Shown here: positions 26,270 through 36,700 of the stretch, in pieces
How positions within the stretch are numbered: position 1 is the stretch's first letter
Layout of the letters: the number at the start of each line of letters is the position of its first letter
Source of the DNA: Tenacibaculum sp. Bg11-29
GTDB lineage: Bacteria > Bacteroidota > Bacteroidia > Flavobacteriales > Flavobacteriaceae
NCBI RefSeq assembly: GCF_002836595.1
Contig: NZ_PJBB01000003.1
Location: 620,001 to 684,000, forward strand
Direction: 5' to 3'
DNA length: 64,000 nucleotides
Translations under genes and position numbers: made by a program
Notes under the pieces: model-generated
Told to the model about the DNA's origin: nothing
Seen by the model: only the letters and a program-made list of their open reading frames with translations
Database searches by the model: none

Positions 26270-27660
26270 TGTCTTTTTCAAGAAAACACAGTTCTATTAC
26301 ACTAGCCTTAGTTAGTATATTACTTTATTTTGTTTTCGCCTATTTTTTGGAACGTACAGCATTTTATAAATTGCTTTTTTTGTGGATTGGATTATTTACC
26401 ACGTCTTATTTTTTATATCAATACAAAAAAGATGATTTTTATTTTTTAGCAAGTATTAGTGTATTGTTTAGACTGGTTTTTCTTTTTTCTATTCCAAATT
26501 TATCACAAGATTTTTATCGTTTTATTTGGGACGGAAGAATGATTTTAGAAGGTCTTAATCCATATTTATCTTTACCTGAAACCTTTATAGAGCAAAACAA
26601 CTTACCTATACCACAAGCTAGGGAATTATATGAAGGAATGGGGCAAATGAATGGAAGTCATTTCACCAATTACCCTCCTTTAAATCAGTTGTGCTTCTTA
26701 ATAGCAGCCATTTTTTCGAACAAAAGTATTATTGGGAATGTAATAACAATGAGAGTTATTATCATCTTGGCCGATGTTGGTATTCTTTACTTCGGTAAGA
26801 AACTTTTAGAAAAATTGAGGTTACCTGTTTATAATATATTTTTTTACGCCTTAAATCCTTTTATTATTATAGAAATGACTGGTAATTTGCATTTCGAACC
26901 TGTAATGCTATTCTTCTTTGTTTGGTGTTTGTATAAATTACAACAAAAAAAATGGATTTGGTCAGCGATTTTATTAGCTTGTTCTATTTCTGTAAAATTA
27001 ATTCCTTTACTTTTTTTGCCTTTATTTTTTCAATGGTTTATAAAAAATGATTTAAAAGATTCAGCTAATAGTTATTCATTAAAATTAAGAACAACAAAAC
27101 TTGTAAGTTTTTATATAATTATCTTTATAACTATTATCTTTTTATTTTCACCTTTTTACTCTACACGATTAGTCTCAAATTATATTAATTCTGTTGGTCT
27201 TTGGTTTAAAAATTTCGAATTTAATGCTAGCTTTTATTATGTAGCTAGAGAAATTGGCTATTTATTTAGAGGTTATAATGAGATAGCTATAATCGGTAAA
27301 ATAACACCTCTCATAACCATTGTTTTTTTAATAGTTATTACTTTTTTCAGAAAGAACAGGTCTTCAATACAACTAATAACAGCCATGTTGTTTGGCTTAT
27401 CTTTTTACTACTTTACAAGTTCAACAATGCATCCATGGTATATTGCTACACTACTAATTTTATCTGTTTTTACTAAATATCGATTTCCTATAATTTGGAG
27501 TTTGGTTGTGATTTTAAGTTATCAAGCGTATTCAAACCAACCCTGGAAAGAGAACTTATGGTTTATCATATTAGAATATAGTATCGTGTATAGCTTTCTA
27601 ATATGGGAATTATTCATAAAAAAACCCATTCAAAAAATTGAATGGGAAAAATTGCTATGA
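26269..27660 (+). CDS. GT-C-type membrane mannosyltransferase
   Basis: A 463-residue polytopic membrane protein with about eleven hydrophobic segments. The first luminal loop contains SQDFYRFIWDGRMILEGLNPY (about 79-99), the acidic-motif region of GT-C enzymes that use polyprenyl-phosphate sugars. PPLNQL and the later MHPWYIA segment are also typical. It would transfer mannose or a related sugar on the periplasmic side. It ends the coupled run that began with the flavoprotein at 20668. The last codons contain a hairpin that serves the opposite strand. Confidence 0.8.
   Translation: MSFSRKHSSITLALVSILLYFVFAYFLERTAFYKLLFLWIGLFTTSYFLYQYKKDDFYFLASISVLFRLVFLFSIPNLSQDFYRFIWDGRMILEGLNPYLSLPETFIEQNNLPIPQARELYEGMGQMNGSHFTNYPPLNQLCFLIAAIFSNKSIIGNVITMRVIIILADVGILYFGKKLLEKLRLPVYNIFFYALNPFIIIEMTGNLHFEPVMLFFFVWCLYKLQQKKWIWSAILLACSISVKLIPLLFLPLFFQWFIKNDLKDSANSYSLKLRTTKLVSFYIIIFITIIFLFSPFYSTRLVSNYINSVGLWFKNFEFNASFYYVAREIGYLFRGYNEIAIIGKITPLITIVFLIVITFFRKNRSSIQLITAMLFGLSFYYFTSSTMHPWYIATLLILSVFTKYRFPIIWSLVVILSYQAYSNQPWKENLWFIILEYSIVYSFLIWELFIKKPIQKIEWEKLL
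27622..27646 (-). terminator. Minus-strand terminator inside the 3' end of the convergent gene
   Basis: A 9-bp stem CCCATTCAA (27625-27633) / TTGAATGGG (27638-27646) with a 4-nt loop. Read on the minus strand it is followed by a T run, so it suits the acetyltransferase gene that ends at 27736, although it lies within the coding end of the plus-strand mannosyltransferase. Confidence 0.65.
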
Positions 27661-27735
27661 AAAAGAAGTGGTTTTGCAACCACATTCCAAATATAGAGAA
27701 TCTTTTCTTTCTTTCAAAATAAAAAGATTGTAAAC

Positions 27736-28317
27736 TTAGACTTTAGAAACCTTATTATTTGTAATCATATATTTATCGTTACTTTCAATACAAATTGCCT
27801 CTCCATTTTTATCAAAATTTAAACGGTGACCATATTCACTAACCCAACCTATTTGTTTCGAAGGGTTACCAACTACTAATGCATACGGTAGCACTTCTTT
27901 AGTAACTACTGCTCCCGCACCAACAAATGCGTATTCTCCAATCTCATTACCACACACAATTGTTGCATTAGCACCTATACTTGCTCCTTTTTTAACAATT
28001 GTTTTTAAATATTGATCTTGTCTTTTTATGGCACTTCTTGGATTTATAACGTTCGTAAAGACCATTGATGGCCCTAAAAAAACATCATCATCACAAATAA
28101 CACCAGTGTAAATAGATACATTATTCTGAACTTTAACATTATTACCCAAAACCACTTTAGGTGAAATAACTACATTTTGACCTATAGTACAATTATTTCC
28201 TATAGTACAATTAGGCATTACATGGCTAAAGTGCCAAATCTTAGTACCTAAACCAATAGTACAATCATCATCAATTACTGTTGTTTCGTGTGCAAAAAAA
28301 AGTTTTTGTGTATCCAT
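27736..28317 (-). CDS. Hexapeptide-repeat N-acetyltransferase, WbpD/WlbB-like
   Basis: A 193-residue left-handed beta-helix acyltransferase. The [LIV]GxxxxI hexapeptide pattern runs from about residue 15 to 150 (IGLGTKIWHFSHV, IGNNCTIGQNVVI, LGNNVKVQNNVSIYTGV, IGANATIVCG). The segments VFTNVINPRSAIKR and GNPSKQIGWVSEYG are typical of acetyltransferases that act on 3-amino UDP-sugars (WbpD family) in surface polysaccharide synthesis. It is a lone gene here, convergent with the glycosyltransferase operon, so it may supply a decorated sugar to the same envelope pathway; this last point is inference. Confidence 0.87.
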   Translation of the reverse strand: MDTQKLFFAHETTVIDDDCTIGLGTKIWHFSHVMPNCTIGNNCTIGQNVVISPKVVLGNNVKVQNNVSIYTGVICDDDVFLGPSMVFTNVINPRSAIKRQDQYLKTIVKKGASIGANATIVCGNEIGEYAFVGAGAVVTKEVLPYALVVGNPSKQIGWVSEYGHRLNFDKNGEAICIESNDKYMITNNKVSKV

Positions 28318-28329
28318 AAAACAAAAATA

Positions 28330-28358
28330 AAAAACTCAACTTAAATAGTTGAGTTTTT
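28330..28358 (-). terminator. Terminator after the first tonB-like gene
   Basis: An 8-bp stem ACTCAACT/AGTTGAGT with a 5-nt loop, A run on one side and T run on the other, just past the stop at 28363 of the minus-strand tonB-like gene. It also separates that gene from the acetyltransferase start. Confidence 0.8.
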
Positions 28359-28362
28359 AAAT

Positions 28363-29103
28363 TTATTCTACTTTAAAAGTAATTGGCAAAGTATATTTAA
28401 CTTTTACAGGTTTGTTATTCTGCTTACCTGGTATAAATTTGGGTATTTTGCTTACCACTTTATTGGTTTCTTTTGTTAACCTTTTATGAGGTGCTCTTAT
28501 TTTCACATCAGATATTACTCCTGATTTATTTATTATAAATTGTGTGAAAATTTTATACTTACCCGATCTTAACCCTAAATCTTGCGCAATTTCAGCATCG
28601 AAATACCTTTGTACATGTTTTTTAATTTTTTTCTCAAAACATTTTCTATTATCTTCTTCTGATAATCCTTCACATCCTTTAAAAACGGGTCTATTTTGAA
28701 CGTTATTTATAGATACTGGTCCTTCTATTGGTTTAATAGATTTTGGTGTTTCTTTCTTCTCCCCAGTTGTAATTGTTGGTGCTTCATTAATTCGTAAATC
28801 AATTACAGGCGCTGGAGTCGTTTCTGGTTTTTTTTCAATTACTGGAAGAACAAAAATTTTAACTGGTTCCCTTTTTATTGGTTTCTTTACGTCTGTTTTA
28901 ACTTTTTCAATGATAATATCTGGTGAAAAGTCAAAAACAGTTTCTATTTCTCTACCTGAATCATCATAAAATTGTGCTGTTTTTTCAGTTTCATGTTCAA
29001 GCGAAACAAAAACAATAAATAATACAAGTACTAAACCTAATTGGGTAAAAATTGATGAAAATTTTTCTAATTGTTTTCTAGGATTCTTTTTTTGTGATTT
29101 CAT
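28363..29103 (-). CDS. tonB: TonB-like energy transducer, paralogue 1
   Basis: A 246-residue protein with the TonB plan: cytoplasmic N-terminus (KKNPRKQLEKFSSIFTQLG), one membrane helix (about 18-36), a periplasmic linker with Lys/Pro (KKPIKREPVK, KKPETTPAPV) and a C-terminal TonB domain (about 150-246: KIFTQFIINKSGVISDVKIRAPHKRL, ending YTLPITFKVE). It transfers proton-motive energy to outer-membrane receptors such as those at 1.6 and 49 kb. The GCEGLSEEDNRKCF segment before the TonB domain is shared with its neighbour and is a Bacteroidetes hallmark. ExbB/ExbD are not in the window. Confidence 0.88.
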   Translation of the reverse strand: MKSQKKNPRKQLEKFSSIFTQLGLVLVLFIVFVSLEHETEKTAQFYDDSGREIETVFDFSPDIIIEKVKTDVKKPIKREPVKIFVLPVIEKKPETTPAPVIDLRINEAPTITTGEKKETPKSIKPIEGPVSINNVQNRPVFKGCEGLSEEDNRKCFEKKIKKHVQRYFDAEIAQDLGLRSGKYKIFTQFIINKSGVISDVKIRAPHKRLTKETNKVVSKIPKFIPGKQNNKPVKVKYTLPITFKVE

Positions 29104-29153
29104 AGTTATTAATTTTAATGTTAATACTATGTTAAAGACAAGAAGTGTGCCAA

Positions 29154-29185
29154 TAAAAAAAGCAACCCTAAATAGGATTGCTTTT
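29154..29185 (-). terminator. Terminator after the second tonB-like gene
   Basis: A stem of AAAAAGCAAcCC and GGaTTGCTTTTT arms (one mismatch) around TAAATA lies 25 bp past the stop at 29212. Read on the minus strand it ends in T residues, which isolates the two tonB paralogues transcriptionally. Confidence 0.75.
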
Positions 29186-29211
29186 TTTATATTTTATATT
29201 GTAGTTATTTA

Positions 29212-29934
29212 TTACTCAACATTAAAAGTAATAGGTAAAGTATAACCAACTCTTACAGCTCTACCTCTTTGTCTACCTGGTTTCATTTTTGGTATCTTTC
29301 TAGCTACACGCATTGCCTCTTTTTTTAATCTCGGGTGAGGTGCTCTTGCATTTACATTCGTAATAGATCCATCTTTGTCAATTTTAAATTGAACATAGAT
29401 TCTTTTCTTACCTGGAGCTAAACCTAATTCATTTGCCAGTTCAGCATCAAAATAACGTTGTACGTGCTTTTGTAACTTTTTATTTAAACAAGCTTTCTTT
29501 TGTGCTTTTGTTCCTTTACATCCAGGGAAAATAGGTACTTCTTCAATAATTGAAAAAGGTACATCTTCAACCATTTCTTCTTCTTCCTCAACCTCAACAA
29601 TTTCTTCAACTTCTACAGCTTCAGATTCATCAGTTTCAGTAGTTTCTATAACTGTCTCTTCAACTTCTTTTTCATCCTCAACAATCTCAATCTTTTCAGG
29701 AGCTGGTGGTGGTGGTGTATTTGGTTTCGGCTTTGGTGGTTCAATTTGAAGTTCAATTGTTTCTTCTTCAATTTCTGAAGCCATGTTAGCAGAACCTAAA
29801 TCTCCATATGTTTTATCATATGTTTTATTTTCTATTGCAATATATGTTACAAATAAAGCTAAAACCAAACCTAACTGCATAAACAGTTTACTATAATTCT
29901 CTAAGTTTGATTTTGGATTTTTCTTAATTTCCAT
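29212..29934 (-). CDS. tonB: TonB-like energy transducer, paralogue 2
   Basis: A 240-residue TonB-type protein: N-terminal anchor at about 18-36, then a periplasmic linker with a proline block (PPKPKPNTPPPPAPE) followed by a very acidic stretch (about 40 of 60 residues E, V or T, near residues 75-125). The TonB C-terminal domain follows (about 140-240: RIYVQFKIDKDGSITNVNARAPHPRL, ending YTLPITFNVE). FPGCKGTKAQKKACLNKKLQKHVQRYF matches the paralogue downstream almost residue by residue. The acidic linker differs from the basic one of paralogue 1, which may set different reach or partners. Confidence 0.88.
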   Translation of the reverse strand: MEIKKNPKSNLENYSKLFMQLGLVLALFVTYIAIENKTYDKTYGDLGSANMASEIEEETIELQIEPPKPKPNTPPPPAPEKIEIVEDEKEVEETVIETTETDESEAVEVEEIVEVEEEEEMVEDVPFSIIEEVPIFPGCKGTKAQKKACLNKKLQKHVQRYFDAELANELGLAPGKKRIYVQFKIDKDGSITNVNARAPHPRLKKEAMRVARKIPKMKPGRQRGRAVRVGYTLPITFNVE

Positions 29935-30007
29935 CCTAAATGTTTTTATAATAGTTCGCTAATTTAATTAAATTATTTTAACTTTTACAAGCTAATCCTT
30001 TAAATAA

Positions 30008-30382
30008 CTACATTTTTCTTAAAAAAAGAAAGTAAATGATATAAGCTATTAAAATACCCGTCGTATTTGCTGCAATATCTAAAATATCTCCAGATCGATA
30101 TGATGTTGCTGTAACTTGAAGAGTCTCAATAATTATGCCGTAAAAAAAACAACAAAACACAACAATAAGTTTATTGATTTTTGTTGTTCTAAAGACTAAT
30201 AACCAAAAAAAACTTAAAACAAAATAAGCAAGAGCATGCTCATATTTATCTAAATTTTTTATTTGAATTGGTTGAGAACCTATCTTTATTAAACTAAGAA
30301 TTGCAATACTGATGGTAATTAGTATTGCAATTGCTTTAATTTTTATATTATCCTTTAATAAGTTCTTGATACGCATCAGCAC
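30008..30382 (-). CDS. VanZ-like membrane protein
   Basis: A 124-residue protein with four hydrophobic segments. The motifs [17 protein letters not shown] (about 43-59) and YGIIIETLQ...[15 protein letters not shown] (about 80-108) are the VanZ-like signature. The role is unknown in most bacteria. Its start (MLMRIKNLL) lies inside the 3' end of gcvH, an overlap of about 30-35 bp; no later start codon precedes the first membrane segment, so the overlap is real. It completes the maeB-ruvA-sprA-gcvH-vanZ series on the minus strand. Confidence 0.85.
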   Translation of the reverse strand: MLMRIKNLLKDNIKIKAIAILITISIAILSLIKIGSQPIQIKNLDKYEHALAYFVLSFFWLLVFRTTKINKLIVVFCCFFYGIIIETLQVTATSYRSGDILDIAANTTGILIAYIIYFLFLRKM

Positions 30383-30728
30383 TTAATAAATCTGCAGTTT
30401 GTGAATCATCAGATAATTTAATTTTTATCATCCAACCATTACCATAAGGATCAGAATTTACTAATTCTGGTTCATCTTCTAATGCTTCATTAAATTCAAC
30501 TACTTCTCCTGATAAAGGCATAAAAAGATCTGAAACAGTTTTAACCGCTTCTACTGATCCGAAAACCTCTTCAATATCTAAAGTATCATCTAAAGTATCA
30601 ACATCTACATACACGATGTCACCTAACTCACCTTGTGCAAAATCAGTAATACCAATTGTAGCAACACCTTCTTCGATCTTTACCCACTCGTGGTCTTTTG
30701 TATATTTTAATTCTGATGGAATGTTCAT
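30348..30728 (-). CDS. gcvH: Glycine cleavage system H protein
   Basis: A 126-residue lipoyl carrier that shuttles the aminomethyl group between the P, T and L proteins of glycine cleavage. The lipoylation site is [13 protein letters not shown] with K63, and [11 protein letters not shown] at 9-19 is the usual start. Full length. It sits 33 bp after sprA and overlaps the VanZ-like gene. No gcvP or gcvT is present. Being joined to sprA instead of to glycine-cleavage genes is, as I recall, common in Flavobacteriia. Confidence 0.97.
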   Translation of the reverse strand: MNIPSELKYTKDHEWVKIEEGVATIGITDFAQGELGDIVYVDVDTLDDTLDIEEVFGSVEAVKTVSDLFMPLSGEVVEFNEALEDEPELVNSDPYGNGWMIKIKLSDDSQTADLLSADAYQELIKG

Positions 30729-30761
30729 TGTACTATTTTATTTAATTTTAATTTGTTTGTT

Positions 30762-33700
30762 TTAATTTCCTAGGTTATATATTAAATTAATACCTGCATT
30801 AATTGATTGTCTTGGAAAAGTTGTTGAAACAGCATATTGAAACGTTTGATGATTATAATAAAACGATGCTGTTAAATTACTACTTAAATTATAATCGGCG
30901 ATCAATTTAAACCCGAATAATTTCTCTCCTCCTGTTATTTGACTATTTTGTTCATCAACACTTCTTATTAAAGTTAGATTATCTCTTAAAGAAATATCTG
31001 CTCTTAGATTAATGTCTCCTTTTAAGGTTTCTTTTTTTCCTGTAAATCGGGTTACAAATTTAACATCTTTAATTTTATATCCAAATCCTACAACATATTC
31101 TGTTCCTTTTATATCTGTTAAGGTATTATTATTAAAGTTTAATGTTAAACTTCTATCTCGCCTTATTTCACCTTTAAAAGAAAATGAACTTTTCATTCTA
31201 AAATCAACTTTTACCAATGGAGAAAACTCATCAATTAAAGTTGCCGACGAAAGTAATAGTTCTGATTGATAATTCCCAGAATTATTTGTCTTTGGTGGAT
31301 TTCCTACAGATATTGGTGAATTTGAGTCAACTCCGCCATATTGCAAATTATTAGTATAATTACCTATTGTATAAGATGACTTATAGCCATGGGACAGTGT
31401 AAATGCTGAAAAATTCTTTTTAAACCACTTAAATTTCATAAAACCATTATAACGTAATGTCCAATTTGGGATTGGAATGTTTTTAAAAATACCTGTGCTT
31501 ACCGAATTTGCATTCTTTCCTGAATATGCAGCTATAAATGCAGGTAACATAGCTTGTTGTCCTGAAGTTTGATATCCTGATGTTGGGGTATTAGCTACTC
31601 CTAATGAAGTCGCCAACCTATCAGCTACTATACTTCTGTTTTGTAAAAAGTTTTGGTATAAAACTTCACTATCTGTAAAAATAGTACCTAACATAAAGTG
31701 ACTAATACTATAATTACCTGTTTCAAATGCTTTTATATTTGGGTCTTGATGAAAACCTCCACTTCCATCAGAAATTACATCTAGTTGTTGGTTTAGATTA
31801 CTTGTTTGAATTCTATTACCTCTTAAATTAATTGTTAAGCTCTTAAATGGTTTAACAGCAATATTATAATCTAGCTTTTTATATCTTGTTTTTCCATAAT
31901 TCTTATTATAATAAGGTTGTTTATCGTCTGTTTGACTTGTTCTTGTTACCAACCATCCATTTTCAATAGCTGTATTTAAAATATCTGTTTGACTTCCAAA
32001 TACAAACCCTAGCGTAGGTGCAGAGCCTCCTCCATAATTATTTCTTCCCAAGAAGCCTACCGATGGTTTATATCCTTCTAATAAAGTTCCATTGTTTTGA
32101 GAGTAACTAATTTTTGCTCTTTTTACTGAGGTTAGCACATCATACATCCCTTTCATTACTTTGTGTGCAAAAGAAGCATTCTTTTTTAATTTTGGCTTTT
32201 TTGCAGCTACTTGTGCTCCTAATGTTGCCGCTCCTTTTTTCGTTGGTTTTTTTCTAGCTCCTTTTAATAATAATTTATCAAGTCGTAAAGTCTTATAAAA
32301 ACGTCCAAAGTCAATGTTTGTATTTAAATTATGTGTATTTGCATTCTGAACCATGTTACCAACAACTTCCTGAAAATCAATAACGGTAACTTCTCCTGTA
32401 CTTGCATCTGTATTTTCAATGACACTTTGTGATCCTGATTTCCAATTAAAATCTGCAGTATACCCATAATCAGCATTTATAAAGCTTAAATAAGGTAACT
32501 TATTAATTGGCAATTTATAAGTTGCATTTAATTTTTGGTTATAGTTATCTGGTCTACCGATATTAAAAAACTGATCATAAATTTCTAAATCTTCGTCAGC
32601 TCCAAAACCATCATAAATATAATTATTCGTAGCATTAAAGTTTAATTGTAACGATTTTGTTAAATCAAAACCAATAGTATAATCCCAATTAAACATAAAT
32701 CTACGTTGAATTAGCTCTGGTTGTGCTGGTAACGGATTAACAGGATCAACAATTAAATTTCTTGATTGTTGCGAGTTATAATTTCTATTAATCTTAGAAT
32801 TAAGTGCTATTGTTTTAGGTACAGGATTAAAGTTTAAATCTTTTATAAATTTATAAAATTTACCCTTAAGTTTTTTCGACTTTTTAAAGGGTTCGATAAC
32901 AAAAGGCTTAAAGCTAAAACTATAACTAGCTCCTGCCATTACATTTTTATTCTCAAACTTTTCAATATTATAATCTTTATGAAACTCTTCATTATGTGCA
33001 TAAGAAACTGATAGATTTTCTACATCGTAAAATTTAGGTTTCTTCTTACTTTCTGGGTTTTTATTCTTTTTTACGTTTATAAAACTTATACTTTTTCTAC
33101 GTGTATAATCTTGTGCATTTTTACTGTTTGGGTTTTTATCTAAAGCATCTTCTAATGCTATATCCTGAAACTGTGGGTCATATTTAGGATCTCTAAATTC
33201 TTCTCCATAACTATAACTCATAGGCACTTGCATACCCCATTTTTTAGGCATCATTTTACCTAATTGAATATTCGTAGCAACACTATATTGTTTTATTTCT
33301 TCAATACTTCTTTGTTGTACTCGATCTTCTACATTACCAAAACCAATGGTAGACATTCTACCTGCTAAAGAAACATCCATTACATCTGCAAGGTTTGCAT
33401 CCGCATTTAAAACGGCAGCCCACCCCCCTTTATTATCAAAACCTACGGCACGCAATTCATTAAACCAAACTTCAATATTTTTTGATCCAGTTGATGTATT
33501 TTTAACACCTAACATTACTGTTCTTATTTGTGCCAATGTTGGATTTCCTTTTACATAAATTTTCAACCCGTTGGAACTTGTTCCTGAAAATATATCTGTA
33601 ATGCTTGTTCCTGCTCCTGTTGGTCTTTCAATTTTTAAATTTGCTAGCTCTTGTAAAGGGACTACCAAATTATTTTCCGTTGGCCAAACACCTGTTGGTG

Positions 33701-36700
33701 TAGTAGATCCATTAGAAGGAGATAATTTTAATGGTTTATGAATTTCGTAGTAATTATCATTTAAATCAGTACCTAAACGAACAACCGCTACTGTTTCATC
33801 ATTTTGTGTAGTAGAACTCGTAGGTGCTTCGGCATGTAAAAACATACGTAAATTCTTATACCTACGCATATCTATACTTATATTTTTATAAATAGTTCTT
33901 TGTTCATCTGCTGGTAAATCAGTTACTTTTAAAGTTACTGATTGCTCATTCTGTCGCTGAATTCTGTTTGTACCTTGTAACTGTTCTCTTTCAATTCCTG
34001 GAGGAAGCTGATATTTATCTGAATTTTGCTCGATACTAACAACCCCAACTTCAAACTTATTAAGTTCTGCATTATCCAAACTAACAGGAACCCCTACATT
34101 TGGAAATGTCTTTGTATATCTACGCCAATCTCCTCTCACTAACTCTAACTCACCAAATCGTAAAACTACTGGCATTTTAAATTGTGAAAGAAACATTCGT
34201 ATAAAACGGATACTATTAAAATCTGTAATTCCATTAATTGCGTTAGCTCCATTTCTAACAGGAATTCTAAACTGATACCAAGTAGCATTTCTTGAGGTTC
34301 CGTCTACTAATGTAACTTGTTCTGTTTTTATATCGATAATATGATTTTGCCCAAGTTGTAAATCACTCTTATTTAATGAAACTTCGTATTCGAAATAACT
34401 ATTAACAGGATTCATTGTTTGATCCTTATTAATATCTTCAGTATCTGGATATGCAGTTGAAGAGGTTGGATATGATTCACCTGATTGACTTGCTGTTGGC
34501 GAGTTCCCTTGTGTACCATTAAAATTTTTATAACGCGATAAAACTGATGGACTTGATGCTTCTATTGCACCTCCTCTAAAATATTGAAAATTATCTCCTG
34601 CAGGATCTTCTGATGAAGCAAATGCTGGGTATTTAATTTTTTCTTCTTCATCTGATAAACCATCTAAACCAATATCTTGGTTTTCTCTAGCTTCATTACT
34701 TGAATCGAAAGCATATAATATTGATGGGTTAATTGGTATATTACCCCAAGCTGTGGCATTTACATTTGTTCCGTCAATTTTATTTCCATCAATAGGTAAT
34801 CCATTTTCATACTGCTTTCTTCCATCTTTTAAAATATCTTCAGAAACATTACCTAAATTAATAAATAACTTCCCTACTTGATTACTTGGGTCTTTAGCAT
34901 TCACTCCAACAGGCATTCCTTCTGCTTGATTAATAGAATGATTTTCGTAAGGATCCATTAACCAAAATTGAATATATTCTACATTGGCTTGCTCAAAATT
35001 ATTCGTTGTTAATGGTCGCATAATTCCTCCCCAACGCTCTTCAGGAGTTACAGAACTAGCATTCGCATTATAATTATACGGGCCTTTTTCAGCTGGATAG
35101 TATGCTAAATCTAGCGTCCGTACTAAATTCTGTTGTGTAATATCTAAATCGGTATTTGGAAATAACTCATTATATCGAATTTGACGAACCTCATCTCTTG
35201 ATAATTCCGTTTCATCAATATTACTAGGTCTATTACCACTACCATAAAACAACTGGTCTACATTATACCATGCAATTTTACCTCTTTTATAATTATATGA
35301 TAAATCACCTGTACCACCATCGAAACCTTGTGATTCGGGCGTACTTGCTAAAAACCATTGTTGTGGTGAATTTAAGTTAATTGGTATTTGGGATGCTTCA
35401 AAATCATCTAAATATGATGTTGCAGTTCCATCTACATTAATTCCACTAGGCGATCCTGGTAATAAATATGCCATATCTGCTCTAACGGATACATTTGAAG
35501 GTGCATCTGTTTCTACAAATGGTAATCTATTTGCCAATTTTGTTAAATATGGTACTTCTGCTGAATAATCTAAATTTAAACCTAACATCGTATTATCTAT
35601 AGGCTCTCCTCCAAAATTAACTTTTGGTGTAATCGGTTTTTCACTTACATTTAAATAGGTTCCTCCTAAAATAAATTTATCTGAAAAACGATGTTCTACA
35701 TCAATACCAATAAATGTTTTTCTTTGTTGGCTAAATAAAGTATTACTTTCTGTTGTTGCATTTATTGGAATTCCAGAAGCTTCTAATCCTGGGTCTAAAA
35801 TTTGTACTCTTCCTAACTGATAATCTACTACATAATCAACTCCTTCAACCAATTGTCGTCCTCCAGCTGTAACTTTAACAGAACCTCTAGGTATATTAAA
35901 GCCTCCTAACGATATACCTCTACTTGATTCTGATTTAAAATATCCTTTTAAAAAGAATTTATCTTTATTCTGATATTCATTTTTTGCTTGAATTTTCGTT
36001 GTTAAATATAATTCTTCGAATAAATATTTTTCTTGATCTACAGCATCAGTAAGTTCTCCTTTTAAATCATCTCCAAATGGCTCTGGTTCAGGAAACAGTA
36101 CATATCCCCTCTCTGAGTTAACTGTTATTCCATCTACATAATCAAAAAAACCATCTCCGTTAGGAACTGTGTACTGACTTTGATCTAGTTTATCTAAATT
36201 TAAAATACGTAATAATGGCTTATCTCTAATCCCTGAAGTTAAAGCTTTTTGTAAAGTATTTTGTAAAGTTCCTGTTTCATCATCACGGTATAATAATTCA
36301 AATCGAAAACCTTCTCGTTGTAGAGGAAAAGCACCTAATGCATATACATTTTTCATCATTAACCGCCAAGTAGGAAATGCTTCTCCAAGACTTGTAGTTG
36401 TAGATGTACCTGGTCGTACCGTATTTAAAATTTCACTACGTAATAATTTTACTACTAAATTACCTGGCGCAACAATATCATTAGAAAATTCTCCTACTTT
36501 AAATACTGTCTCTCCGTTTGAAGTACCAACAACCGTATATTCATAGGCAACTGCCAAAACCTCACCATCATTCAATCGTCTGTTCAAAGAAACAAAACCT
36601 AATTGAGGGTGCATTCTAAATTCATTAGGCTGCAACTTACGCGCATTTTGTAAATACGAATAATTAAACCCTTGTTTTGGAGTAATTCCTAAAGATGTAA

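Noticed and set aside
27669..27684. GTGGTT/AACCAC hairpin after the mannosyltransferase gene as its terminator
   Set aside because: The 6-bp stem has no T run after it on the plus strand, so it is too weak to call.
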